In this document: piece after piece, positions 1-10,490 of the stretch
How positions within the stretch are numbered: position 1 is the stretch's first letter
Layout: every line of letters begins with the position of its first letter
Source of the DNA: Kuschelorhynchus macadamiae
Taxonomy: Eukaryota > Arthropoda > Insecta > Coleoptera > Curculionidae
Length of the DNA: 64,000 bases
Assembly: GCA_030620095.1 (NCBI GenBank)
Contig: JAUTXW010000141.1
Location: forward strand, 100,977 to 164,976
Reading direction: 5' to 3'
Notes under the pieces: model-generated
Database searches by the model: none
What the model saw: only the letters and a program-made list of their open reading frames with translations
Told to the model about the DNA's origin: nothing
Position numbers and translations under genes: made by a program

Positions 1-924
1 ACTAAAACTAATATAAAATAAACATGAATAATATAAACCGTTAACTAAAAAGTACAAAAAAAAACAATTCATAAAATTAAATTTATTTTTCGCTTATTTT
101 CCGCGAAAATATCTTTTAATCTTTACAGATCTATGTTTTTTACCAATGACTTCTCAATTGATAAAATAGCCAAGTTTGATATTCTGTCATTTCCAATTCT
201 ATTTCGCAAAAATGAGTTTATTATTCTTAAACAAGAGAAAGTTCGCTCACATGAATCACTAGTCCAGGATTGTTACAGCGATTATTACTGTTTATATTTT
301 CTTTGTTTTAATTAGGCAAGACTCAGCTTATATTTGGGATTCTTACTAGTAAAGATATTTTACCAGCCCCCCCCACCTCTACGTCCCTGAATCCGATACA
401 GAGAAGTGTCTTACGATGTGCTAATAAATAATGTTTATAGAAAAGTTTTAAAGCTTGTAGAGGGCCATAATGTAAAAATATTTATCAATCAACCTTATAT
501 CAAAGCTATATTATATTCTTTGTCCTTAACCAGCTTAACTCATTTAAATTGCAATGTCAAGGAGTATGTATTTACCTAATTTTTTCAGCCACTTTATATG
601 AAAAACATGTATGTATATTTAATGCAAATGAACCTCTCCGTCAAATGTATAATCCTCTAACTGAATGCAATCATTTGCTTAATATTTATTCATATTCTGT
701 TCGCCTGAAATTTTTTATCAGCGTATATTATGTGGTCATCTATTACTTAGAGATCATAATTATGTCGCTTTAAAAAAAACCGATCTACCAGCTTTTTGTA
801 TATAGTTAGTGATTAATTATTTCTTGTTTATATTCATTAATATATTCCTTTAAAATGTAAACAACACCGATGTAGGTATCAAGTAAATGTTATTTTCATA
901 TATCTCCTATCAAGATTTTATCGG
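1..924. other. AT-rich stretch, no gene seen
   Basis: Short open frames of 60-75 codons occur but have AT-driven composition and no recognisable motif. A C-rich run sits near 366-377. I see no TE protein, RNA gene or repeat structure here. Confidence 0.6.
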
Positions 925-926
925 TA

Positions 927-2334
927 GGGTAAACCGGGATCGAAAGTAACATTTTTAGTTCAAACGCCAATTTTTGGAGAACTGGAATAGATATTAAACA
1001 AATGTATCGCTTATGCCCTAATTGTATATTTTTTAGATATAGATAATAGCTATTAGTTAAAAATTAAAGTTGTGGAATATGTTACTACCGACCCCGACCC
1101 TTCGGTGGTTGTAACACTATGTGGAGTCGATAGTAACACAGTCGTGGAAACATTAAACAAACGTTTATTAAATATAGGTATTAAAGTGGTGGTACAGTGG
1201 CATCTAACTACCTAAAAAAGTTATATTCTTACAAACTAAAAGAAAAACAGGCGGAACATTGAACTTAACCTAAACAATTTTTATTATTCTGAATCACAAT
1301 TTTGACAAATGTATAAATCATCTCTTCTTGTGTATCTTTCATGTGACCAATGTTTGCATTCAATGCATTACACCCAACCTTCCCCTGGCTTACTTGAAGT
1401 GTATGGTTCGCAGCATATAAGGTAAGAACAATCTTTGTTTTCATCGCTCTCTTCTTTCTTGTTTTTTCTTTTCTTTGAGTTATTGGTCTTAGGAGGGATT
1501 TTTATTATTGGTTTAAGGCCAGAAACATTGTTTTTAAAACTTTTTTTCTTCTTTTCCTCATATTCTACTATAATTTCTTCCTTCTGAGGGGTATCCGTGT
1601 ATATGGCCGATTTTCTTTTCTTTTTTCCTGTATTTCTAGGCGGAGCTTTAGGAAGAGGTCAAATTGCCTCCGGTGCAAACTCCTTAGCTGAGGTAAGACG
1701 CAAAGTTGACGCTACAAGTTTATTTTTTAGTTCATTGTTAGTTTCATCCAAGGCAGGAAAAGATATCGCTGGTGTGGCATCTTCATTATGTTGATTACTC
1801 TGTTCATCTGGTGTAGGTTCATTTTCTCCGTTCCTTGGTTCTGTTGTGGTATTAAAATTAAATTAAAAATAATATATTCACACACCAGAATATTAAAAAT
1901 CGTTGGCGGGGTCGGTTGTAACGTTACAATCGCCCCCGAGCAGTGATGTTACAATCACCCCCGACACTAATTTTTGAAAACTTTTTCATTTTTCCTAATG
2001 AATGGAGGCGAACATTGACAGTCATTACTGGTTATTTTATCCAGAAATATCTAAACTAACAATACCTGCGAGTCGGAAGTACATACCTGCAGCCAGAGAG
2101 TTTGTATTTAACTTAAAAATCATTTGATTAATTTTACTTAGAAACACTGAAAATAGTCACGGCTTTGTGACGGCGATATAGACTGATATTGATATCATCA
2201 ACATGTAATGATGTGGTAGCCGGCAGTGTTGCCACTTCTTAATAATACTGGCGTGGACGCTGTTATTATTTTCGTGGTTTCAGATATTTGGGTTGTTACT
2301 TTCGCCGCCTGTTATTTTCGACCCCGGTCTGCCC
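927..2334 (-). mobile_element. pogo-like DNA transposon, internally deleted derivative
   Basis: The ends form an imperfect inverted repeat: GGGTAAACCGGGATCG at the left and, on the opposite strand at the right, GGGCAGACCGGGGTCG, each next to TA (925-926 and 2335-2336). TA target duplication and a pogo-type transposase remnant on the minus strand agree. At about 1.4 kb it is too short for a full transposase and keeps only the C-terminal coding part. Both subterminal regions carry repeated copies of a GTTAC-N3-CGNCCCCG motif, in both orientations, at 935-950, 1081-1097, 1101-1115, 1123-1137, 1906-1922, 1923-1939, 1948-1965, 2295-2309 and 2311-2327. These could be transposase-binding sites; that role is inferred. 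Confidence 0.75.
1284..1858 (-). pseudogene. pogo/Tigger-type DDE transposase, C-terminal fragment
   Basis: Reading the minus strand from about 1858 gives roughly 190 codons ending in TAA at 1284-1286. After a low-complexity acidic stretch comes PLPKAPPRNTGKKKRKSAI, then a Lys-rich segment, then a cysteine/histidine module: LICCEPY, SSKPGEGWV, CIECKHWSHE, YICQNCDSE. The pairing of a PLPKA-type basic tail with a terminal PHD-like Cys/His cluster is typical of insect pogo-like transposases and is thought to serve DNA binding or nuclear targeting. Two in-frame stops (after PEAI and after GEGWV) show it is dead. No DDE catalytic core remains between the TIRs, so any mobility would need a transposase in trans. 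Confidence 0.8.
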
Positions 2335-2337
2335 TAC

Positions 2338-3503
2338 TATTCTAGTCGACATTTGATTTTTATGAGACCTCTTCTACTGAAGAAGAACTGGCGTATCCAA
2401 TGTGATACGATAGTTCTTTCTTTAAATAAGTGTATTTTTTTTATAAATGCTTAATGTGGTGGGAAGGGATGGAACATTGTACTGACATAAATTCAATAAC
2501 TTGAAAGCTATTTATAATTTGAAGAGAAAAAAACTGTTTTATTATTTGACATTGGATATTTGCTCTGCATTGGATGCCATACACTTATATTTTCTTTGAT
2601 AATTCACGTATTATGAAACATATCATATACCAAAATTCACACGGCAAAACATAGAACAAAATAACTTTCAGATCCTTTTAATCTTTGAAATTATTTGGAT
2701 GGCATTATCTTTCGGTTTCGACGGAAATATAAAAATTGTGTCGAATTTTGACATCCAGTTGCTGTCATCTAATTGATTTCAGAAAGTTAATAAGTGAAAT
2801 TGCAATTCATTTGGTTCTAAGGCTAACAGTTTAGACGATAGATCTTAAATAGTTAAATTAGTGCACACAGGAGTTACTTCATTCGTAAGAGGTGTGACTA
2901 GTATTAGGATTTTTTTGAAATGCTGCAATTAAATTATTATCAAGACATCTTTTATTATTCTTTACATAATTTCCTTGAATTAAACATATTATTAATAAAA
3001 GCCACCTGGGAGGCTTGTATTAAAAATACATATAGCAGCAGCAGATGATGTATTTTTGCAAACAATAGGAACTTTTTCTATTCAAACTTTTCTGTCAATC
3101 TAATGTAGACCTTTTTTCACAGTAAGCTTATTTATTAGAATTCCTCATATCTCCTCCTAATCTTTATTGTTATTGTTATCCCCAATTAGAAATACCAATA
3201 AAGTTTTTCGATATAATTTCCGTATATTGACTTTTATCTCTGAGCTTTTATAACCATTAATTCACCGTTATAAATATTTCATATTTTTGAATTTCGAAAT
3301 TTAAACACAATTTTTTTATTTTCTGAACACCCTGTATTACTTGATTTAACGGTTGATAAGCCTTAAAGACTAATGAACTGATGACGGATTGTTTCTGAGA
3401 TGGAGGTGGTGAAAACTGTTTCCTGAAAATAGAATGAAAAAGCCTCAATGACAAAGAAGATATTATAATTCTACTTGCAGATAAAGTGAATGCAACGGTG
3501 ATC
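2338..3503. other. no gene seen; possible mariner-end scrap
   Basis: AT-rich DNA without a supported gene. Around 3325-3340 the string AACACCCTGTATTA resembles the outer end of the mariner-type elements elsewhere in the window, but no partner end was found. The 86-codon minus-strand frame at 3257-3517 has no recognisable domain. Confidence 0.5.
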
Positions 3504-4718
3504 ATGGATAAGAACAACTACGTAGAGAAAATAGAGAAATTACTTCAGGATAGCAGCTATAGGACAATACGAACAGATACAGCTCAGAAAATTAAAGTCA
3601 AGTTGTTCGAAAATTCTTCGATATTATGGAATTCCAAAAATATATAAAGCTAATATATCATTACATCCTATCGTCAATGCAATAGTTTCGCCATCTTAGG
3701 CAAAAGATAAATATTTAATCAATATCTTAAACCCCTTCAGAGGACGATCTGATCCTTATATCAAAAACTCTAAACATTTCGCAGAAAAGCTTAAATATAA
3801 TGTTATACAAATCTGCCTATTGACGATTCAATTTCTACAATTTTTGACGTATTTCACTATAAAAAATTCAGTCTTAATTGAAGTGATAAGAAAATACTCG
3901 AGCTAGCCTCGGGTGTGGCCATGGAATCTCCGCTATCTTATGGAGGCTTTCGACGAAATTGCTTTAAGCTCTGCTCCTCCTAAATGTTGGTTTAGATATG
4001 TAGAAGATACTTTTGTAATATGGCTCTATGGAGAACAAATTTAACTATATTTTAAATCATCTAAACCAACAAAATTCTAACATAAAATTTACCATAGAAG
4101 TCGAGTCAGATGGTGCCATTCCCTTCCTTAATGTGTTAGTACAACAGAAAGAGAATGGCACTCTAGGTATATTGTTTACAGGAAACTCATACATATGAAT
4201 AGATATTTAAATTTTAGTTCTCACCATCATCCATCTCATAAATAATAATAGAGATTTAAATTTTAGTTCTCACCATCATCCATCTCAAAAGATATTGATT
4301 AGACATTATAATAATCCCAAACCTATACCATTATTGGATTCCCGACAATCAAGTAGTGCAGTTTTACCTTATCCAATGCTTAAGGTCACCAAAAGATGTA
4401 ATTACTTTGCAATAAGAAGGAGGTTATAAAACTATTTGTTCCTGCGGTAAAGTGCATATAGTTGAAATTGGATCTACTAAACTTAAGGAAGATGAAAGAC
4501 GTACAAGTAAGAAACAAATAATTGTTCAATCCGCTGTCGCTAAGCACTAGGACTCATGACTAATGTAAAAGATACTAAAGTTCTTGCATCAGTCTGGGGT
4601 TATTACTATAAACGAAAAATTAAAGAATCTATTGAAATTATCAAGAACCCTGAAAATGTCAATAGATACGCGGGCCACGTGCTACATCATGCTTGGAAAC
4701 CAATCGTTACGTGTCGGT
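3504..4718 (+). pseudogene. Penelope-like element polyprotein (RT + GIY-YIG), decayed
   Basis: Starting at ATG 3504 (MDKNNYVEKIEKLLQD), successive frames give the Penelope-like order: an N-terminal Lys-rich helix, then YGIPKIYKANISLHPIVNAI (RT fingers), SDPYIKNSKHFAEKL, a VAMESPLS segment, and WFRYVEDTFVIW. The last is the RT active-site region with the usual second-position acidic pair changed to YVED. Then follow IKFTIEVESDGAIPFLNVLV and a GIY-YIG-like endonuclease segment, CSCGKVHIVEIGST, with its usual Gly and Tyr positions degraded. The end reads HVLHHAWKPIV, a typical Penelope C-terminal flank. Stops and frameshifts are frequent. A 51-bp stretch (about 4207-4257) is tandemly duplicated. 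Confidence 0.85.
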
Positions 4719-4925
4719 GAGCACAGGTCGGCTATAAATACCTGAACTCTGTTCATCGGAGTACGTTCAGTGTTTCGAGATTGTGCAGTGACAATCCCTG
4801 AAGATGCCTCGTTCAATCGCACGCGAAACACCGGAAAGTAATTCCAATTTGGCACGTTCTAAATCCAAGAACCATGATTTCTCTATTGTTGTATAGTCTT
4901 TCAAAAATAAAAATAATTGATAGAT
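4719..4925 (+). other. Penelope-like 3' terminal region with hammerhead-like core
   Basis: This directly follows the coding part. CTGAAGA at 4798-4804, a short potential stem, and GAAAC at 4825-4829 match the conserved blocks of a hammerhead ribozyme (CUGANGA ... GAAA). Such ribozymes are known from Penelope-like terminal repeats. The cleavage-site GUC after GAAAC is not intact (ACC follows). The same region, with the GTC present, recurs on the minus strand at 44614-44760. Confidence 0.6.
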
Positions 4926-5238
4926 ATGGGTAAACTAAGAGGAAAAATTTGATATTATTCGATCACTTTATAGAAATGTCAATGTTTTGGCTGCGTAAGT
5001 TGAATACCATTGCATCCTTCCTGGAATGCCGGTCCCCAGCAGAGGTACATTTTATTATATAGAAGGCAATTTTAGATAACAAAAAACCCTTAAAAGAAAA
5101 CATCGAACAGTTCCATCAAATGAAGCACAATAATTGAAAATACTGCTGTAATTTCAAAGTAAGCAAAAATGAAATATATTATATTATATTATTATAGTCC
5201 ATAATATTCATTCGGTAAAATAAATGTATACTCATCAC

Positions 5239-7306
5239 TAGGCCAAGGATAATTATGCATTTAAAAATCTAAAAATATGCATGCGAATATATGTTCAGAA
5301 ACAAGGGAAAATATGCACTTAAAAATGCATTTATTATCGGATCAAAAAAACAGAAATAAAGTAAAAGTATAGCAATTAAAATATTATATTATTTACACTT
5401 CAAGGTATCCTTAAGACGCTATTTTTACCAGTAATTATTACATTAATACAACTATATAATAAAAGTATTTTTTAAATAAAATTTGAATATGTAGCTAACT
5501 AAACAAACTAACTAAAGAATAAACCTGTTTAAAATTTTATAACTATATGATGTAACAAATTATCAAATTCAAATTTTCTTCTATTATCTGACAATAGTAA
5601 TTCAAACTCAGAAAATCCTCGTTCATCATCACAAGATACAATTGGAACATAATCAAACGAATTCAAATCTCTGTTTAATAAAAATTGTTCATTATCTGGA
5701 TTCAATGTCTGTTTATTGTCCAAAACTGCACTAATATTTTTCAAATTTTTGTAACCAATATTTTTTGTAAAACCGTAGCTAATTTTTGAGAAATTACTTT
5801 ATTTTTAGTGTTAGTTATAGTTTCACTCACTTTTTCTATCATTTCTACGCTTTTTGACAAAGAGAGATCTCCAATTTTTTTATAGTATCAGACAAGCAAG
5901 AAAAATTGTTTTTAATGTAAATTAAATCCTCACGTACATCTTCTTTGCGCAAAACGTTTTGTGCTTCTTGTATACAATGTGAGTATTCCGCATTAAATTG
6001 GTTGACTATGTTTTTTATTGCCTCGAAATGTTCTGCGTAATAAATGGCAGCGTTTATCCAAGTTTCCCACCTAGTTACAATTGGTGATGGGGACAGGGGA
6101 TGTTTCCTGCAGTTTCTCTTAATTTTTCTAACCGATTCGGAGCTTTTAGGAACACATCAGATCGTTCACTCGTGGATAAAAAGCACGAACTTGTTCTGCA
6201 ACTCGATGAAGTCCATGGGCAAGACATGTGGCATGTATCATGGTAGGGTACAATGTTTGTAGACCACTCATTGCTTTACACATGTATGGAGCAGCATCTG
6301 TAATTGCCACGAACACTCTATCATACTACACTCTATATCAACAGTTGAATTATTTACTTTGTCTAAGGTGTTCATTGTAAGTAAATATGATTTATCCCTT
6401 TCTGATTCTACACCCAACACACCAAAAGCAAAATTAGCAACACATCTCTGTTCCACATCAGTTGCTTCATTTAGTGACACCCATATACTTTTATCTTCTA
6501 CTTTTTCTCGCAATTCGGTAACTGTCTTATTGTACAAATCTGGAACCTAGTTTTTCTTTATTGTGGATTCATGTGGAATTGATGTCTTTGTGAAGTGCTC
6601 TAAAAATGACTTCAGGGCAGAATTACTTAATTTATTCAGTGGACTATCCGCACTTGCACAAATCCTTATTGAACTTTAATCGTTTGGGTCCTGGTCCAGG
6701 TGAAAATGTTATGATGATTAAAACTCGTTTCTGAGCAATGTTTTCTATTTTGGATCTGATGCTTTGTAGTTCCTATGTGTTGTGTCACTGGGAATTTCTT
6801 GTTCGCAGTAACAGGAACATCACAATATTTATAAAACAGCAGAAAACCGTCAGTCGTAAAATCAGAAAAATCTTTCACGAACTGATTTAATAACGCACTT
6901 AATGAACGCTTTTCTTTCGGCATTTGTTCACACGACAATGTGTAAACTAAACAGAATTGAAAAATTATTTCTAACATTCTTAAAACGTGCGTATTTATGA
7001 TTGTAAATCCGTGGTAAATCCATAGTTTTTAAAGCACAGATGTTTTATTGGGTACCTATAACAATTTTAAGAGAGGATGGGTAAAACCCTTGGCTTGCCA
7101 GCAACTAGACATTTTTTATTATTTTATCATTATGGATTATATTTAAAATACATCAAATTTGTCTTAGGAGATAAAAATATATTCAGAAAAATTTGAGTAT
7201 ATGCATTTTTCCTGTAATAACTGCAAAATATGCATTTAAATACAACAATTGCCAAAATATGCATTTGCATATGCCTTCATGCAAATCCATATATATCCTA
7301 AGCCTA
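5239..7306 (-). mobile_element. hAT transposon inserted in repeat R
   Basis: The ends are short inverted repeats: TAGGCCAAGGATA at the left and its near-reverse complement TATCCTAAGCCTA at 7294-7306. They are flanked by 8-bp direct repeats CTCATCAC (5231-5238) and CTCCTCAC (7307-7314), the hAT signature. Subterminal DNA is rich in TATGCATTT-like motifs on both sides. Repeat R copy B has a single CTTATCAC at the matching position, giving an independent uninterrupted target. Confidence 0.85.
5525..6977 (-). pseudogene. hAT transposase, CGGBP1-like N-terminus, decayed
   Basis: The minus strand holds the family in order. At 6977-6666 an N-terminal CGGBP1-like zinc-binding segment is seen (MPKEKRSLSALLNQFVKDF, FYKYCDVPV, VTQHIGTTKHQ). 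At 6537-6268 a core region follows (YNKTVTELREKVEDKSIWVS, then TDVEQRCVANF). Around 6270-6050 come HATCLAHGLHRVAEQVRA-like residues. At 5744-5529 is the dimerisation end, DYVPIVSCDDERGFSEF, where hAT proteins usually have ERSFS. Several stops and frame changes separate these blocks, so it cannot make a full protein. The family uses a DDE/RNase H-like nuclease to move its own DNA. Confidence 0.8.
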
Positions 7307-8526
7307 CTCCTCACTTATAAACAGTATTTAATATAAACTAATGCGGCGGGTGAAGACGCAAAGCCATAAGCAGTGCCTACGAAAACTTTAAAAAAGAACT
7401 GTACCAGCTTTTAGGGAATTTAAGTTAGCCCCTAAAATAGCCGATAGATGCCGGTAATCAAAAATTTTATGTGACTGATAAATCAGTTACTATAGATATA
7501 TAGAAAAAAAAATCCGTCGTTACTATATATCGATATATGAAAATTTGTATATTAGTGATTAATTAATATATCAATATCAGAAGATATTTTAAAATATTTC
7601 TGACAAATACTGTGTCTTCAATTACGAATTACTATTGTTGTATGTAAGTAGACAGGTTATTTAAAATGCAAATTTAATCATCTTCCAATGATATGAAGTT
7701 AGTTAGCCAAACGACCAATATATGAAATCAAGCTTTAAAAAAGCAAAAATATCACATAGTACATTAAATGCAGAATATTATTAAACTAAATTTTACTTTT
7801 CCCTGAAGTCAGCGCCTATTATTACTAGAATTAGAAAAATATTCCTTTCCCTTTGCGCACCCCCACTGTGCCCGTCATCTAAAAAACTAAACAAGCTATA
7901 CAACAGTGTTATAAAATCCACCGATCGGCCTATACTCATCGTTTTACTAGCAATATTCAAAGACGATAAACAGGCGATTTCACTTATACCTTCGCTTTCT
8001 TATAAAGATGGTTCTTTGTAAACAACTTTCAAAATATCAGTGGCGGCTCTTCCACAGGGTCATTTGGTCCATGACCCCCCAAAAATATTTCAGAAACTAA
8101 ATTACTCGTTTGACCGTTTCTTCTAATAAAACGCAAACCTTGGGAAAAGTTAAATACGCTACCCTATTAGCCGCGCGTGGCGGTTAAAATCTCGGTGCGT
8201 TCCTTAGGTATAATAAAATACGCTATAGTAAGATAGCCTGGGCAGTCCGAATTGCCCTGATAACCTTAAAGCTTAACGAAAGTACCCGGAGATTTCATAG
8301 CTACCGAGCGGCAGCCGAACGTGATAGCAAATGGTATATAAAATCGCGATTTGGGTCATCAGCCGGTCTCTTCTCATAATTCGATCGATCGGTCGGGGCA
8401 TTACGTCGGCATGCGGAAGTTCAGTTGTTCAGAGGTCGATATTCTAACTCGATATTGTTTCGAACGTTTTTAATCGATGAAAATTGATTTATATACTATT
8501 TTTTGTAATATATATTTTTTTATTTT

Positions 8527-8765
8527 TATGATCCATGTGTGAGTTGGAAATATACAGGAAATAAAATGTTGGTAGTGACTAGTGCAAAAAAATAAAGAAC
8601 TAAAAAGTGCGTACGAACTTAATTTTGCAAAAATAACCAATTTCAAGTTGGTCTATGTTTGAGTTGTGAATGTAGATGAACTAAAATGTCGGTAGCGCAA
8701 AAAAATTAAACAACTAAACAGTGCTAACGAACTTAATTTTGAGAAAATAGCCGAATTTAAGGTAA
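8527..8765 (+). repeat. tandem duplication of about 115 bp inside the hAT leader
   Basis: Two adjacent diverged copies share TGTGAGTTG or TTTGAGTTG, AAATGTTGGTAG or AAATGTCGGTAG, a GCAAAAAAA block and GAACTTAATTTTG. The first spans roughly 8530-8650 and the second 8651-8765. The second copy runs straight into the transposase frame, so the duplication involves the 5' leader and first codons. Confidence 0.6.
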
Positions 8766-9289
8766 GTGGTCACAATTTGCCAGAACTTAGTATACGACAA
8801 ACTAGTAAAGACGAAAATAAAGAGGTTCATCAAAACTTTCGCAAAAGTATGTACGATTTAGCTAACTGATGTGGTTGTGAGGTCTCTAACTCAGTTTATT
8901 GTTATGTTTGTTTGTTGTTTTCTAAGGACTTGTCGGAGTCATTATGGTGCCAGACCGGTGTTAAAGACTTAAAATACTTAAAGGAAAAAATAAAAAAACA
9001 TGCGTTTTCTGCAGATCACATGAAATGTATGGTGAACTATGCTACGGTCGGTAGTATTGATATTCGCACTCAACTAGACACAGCTTATATAATATCCCTT
9101 AGAGATTTTAATAAAAATGTATCCAAAAATCGTTACATTTTAAACAACATTATAGATTGTGTAAAATTTTGTGGGGCATTCGAGCTGGCACTACATGGCC
9201 TTGATGAAACGGCTTTGTCTGAAAATCCAGTGGTTTTTCGAGAGCTTATAAATTTGAGGAGTTGGGCCGAGATAGACTATCCGCTTTAG
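8683..9289 (+). pseudogene. hAT transposase N-terminal part (TTF/ZMYM1-like)
   Basis: One frame runs from about 8683 through KQLNSANELNFEKIAEF, LPELSIRQTSKDENKEVHQN and FRKSMYDLAN to a TGA stop at about 8868 (where a Trp is expected). It continues as CGCEVSNSVYCYVCLLFSK and HAFSADHMKCMVNYAT, then VKFCGAFELALHGLDE. The Cys/Trp/Phe pattern CYVCLLFSKDL followed by a Lys-rich helix and ALHGLDE is that of TTF-type zinc-finger hAT transposases related to ZMYM1. The catalytic core and the dimerisation end are missing, so this is an N-terminal remnant in a non-autonomous element. Confidence 0.75.
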
Positions 9290-9519
9290 CAATGTTAAGT
9301 ATCGAGAAAGCGTTTATAAAAGGAATGTGCATGCAATTTTAACGAACGTGTCATTCAGCATTTTTCCAATTCTAAAGAACGAAGAGTAGACCTGAACTTC
9401 AAGAGAATTTAAAGCCCAATTTAAAGATAAGATATTTATTTTTATTTTAAGTATGCCTATTTTTAATTTTGTTATTGACCTCCCAATATAATTCACCACG
9501 AGCCGCCAATGCAAAATAT

Positions 9520-10490
9520 TGATAGTTATGGGTTACACTGACGACAAAAATTTGAAATTACTAGATTATTTTATAAAAATAACAATGTTTTGACGCTAGT
9601 AGGTATTTTGAAAAGTCACTAACAAAAATACAGATAAATACAAACAACATTAAATAAACATTAAAAACAAAAATAAAAAAAAAAGTAAAATACATTTTTA
9701 TCAGCAAATCATGTCACGAAAAAACGAGGATATTGATTTTTTTAACATAAAAAACTGTGAAATGAATAAGCAACTTTTACAACAGCAGGGATGTATAATC
9801 GCGAAAACCCTTATGTATGGCCACCCGAAATTGCACATCTTTTCACAGAAATAAGTCGTAAATCCTTTATTGTTATGTGTGGTATTTGCAAAATCAGGTT
9901 ATTGGTCTCATTATTTTTGAGGTGTTCTAAATGAAGGAATTTTTTCAAATTTTTTGCAGAACGAATTTGATAATATTTTAGAAAACATACACCTTTAACA
10001 CGTAGGGAAACGGAGTTGGCCACCACAGAACCCCGATCTAACTCCGTTAGATAATTTTTACGAAGGCATTTAAAATACCAAGTATACCAAGAAATAAGCA
10101 AAAATTTAAATAATTTAGGAAGAAGAATTTTGGAAAATATAGATAATTTAAACCAGAATTATTCACATTTTACTGCTAATTCGATAAATAAACTAACAGA
10201 TGTATTTTGAACAATATCGGGTCATATTCAAGAACTATGATTTTTTTGCATATGCTGGCTATGGGACCAGCTCGGCACTGTCCTAAATACTTTCTAAAAA
10301 ATTAATCCAAATTTGGAACATAAAAGGATTATGCAAAACTACGAATGACTTTTATGTTTTTTAGCCGTCAATTATTATTCGATTTACGTGTAATATGTGG
10401 GTTCTTTTTAAACCTGCAGCGTGGCCCAAAATTTGCAGTTACGCCACTGGTTTAACTGTTTTATCTTTTAATGGCTAAACACTGAATCCA
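9520..10490. other. unassigned stretch with one scrap related to the 277-bp satellite
   Basis: No supported gene. The plus strand near 9711 has a 37-codon frame (MSRKNEDIDFFNIKNCEMNK) with no family I recognise. At 10245-10295 the DNA resembles part of the 17.4-19.3 kb satellite unit (see findings). At 10434-10452 CAGTGGCGTAACTGC, read on the minus strand, looks like a DNA-transposon end but no partner end was found. Confidence 0.4.

Larger units (their letters stand above)
5194..8010 (+). repeat. interspersed repeat R, copy A (interrupted by a hAT)
   Basis: Homologous to copy B at 10491-12690. The copy consists of 5194-5238 plus 7315-8010, about 740 bp once the inserted hAT and its second target duplication are removed. 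It starts with a TAGTCCATAATATTC segment and ends near CTTTCTTATAAAGATG. Shared blocks include AATGCGGCGG near 7340, TTATTTAAAATGCA near 7656 and a CCCCCACTGTGCCC segment near 7860. I see no TIRs, coding frame or poly(A), so the class is unknown. Confidence 0.75.
8038..9511 (+). mobile_element. hAT transposon with perfect 8-bp target duplication
   Basis: The left end begins CAGTGGCGGCTC (8038-8049). The right end, read on the other strand, is CATTGGCGGCTC (9511-9500). The 8-bp sequence CAAAATAT lies immediately outside both ends (8030-8037 and 9512-9519). At 1474 bp it is shorter than a complete hAT and encodes only the N-terminal part of a transposase. It lies just outside the right end of repeat R copy A. 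Confidence 0.9.

Noticed and set aside
1597..1794. 65-codon plus-strand frame
   Set aside because: It lies opposite the pogo-like transposase C-terminus, whose minus-strand reading has recognisable motifs; this is its shadow.
9811..10101. 96-codon minus-strand frame
   Set aside because: No domain or family recognised, and the sequence lies in a relic-rich stretch.
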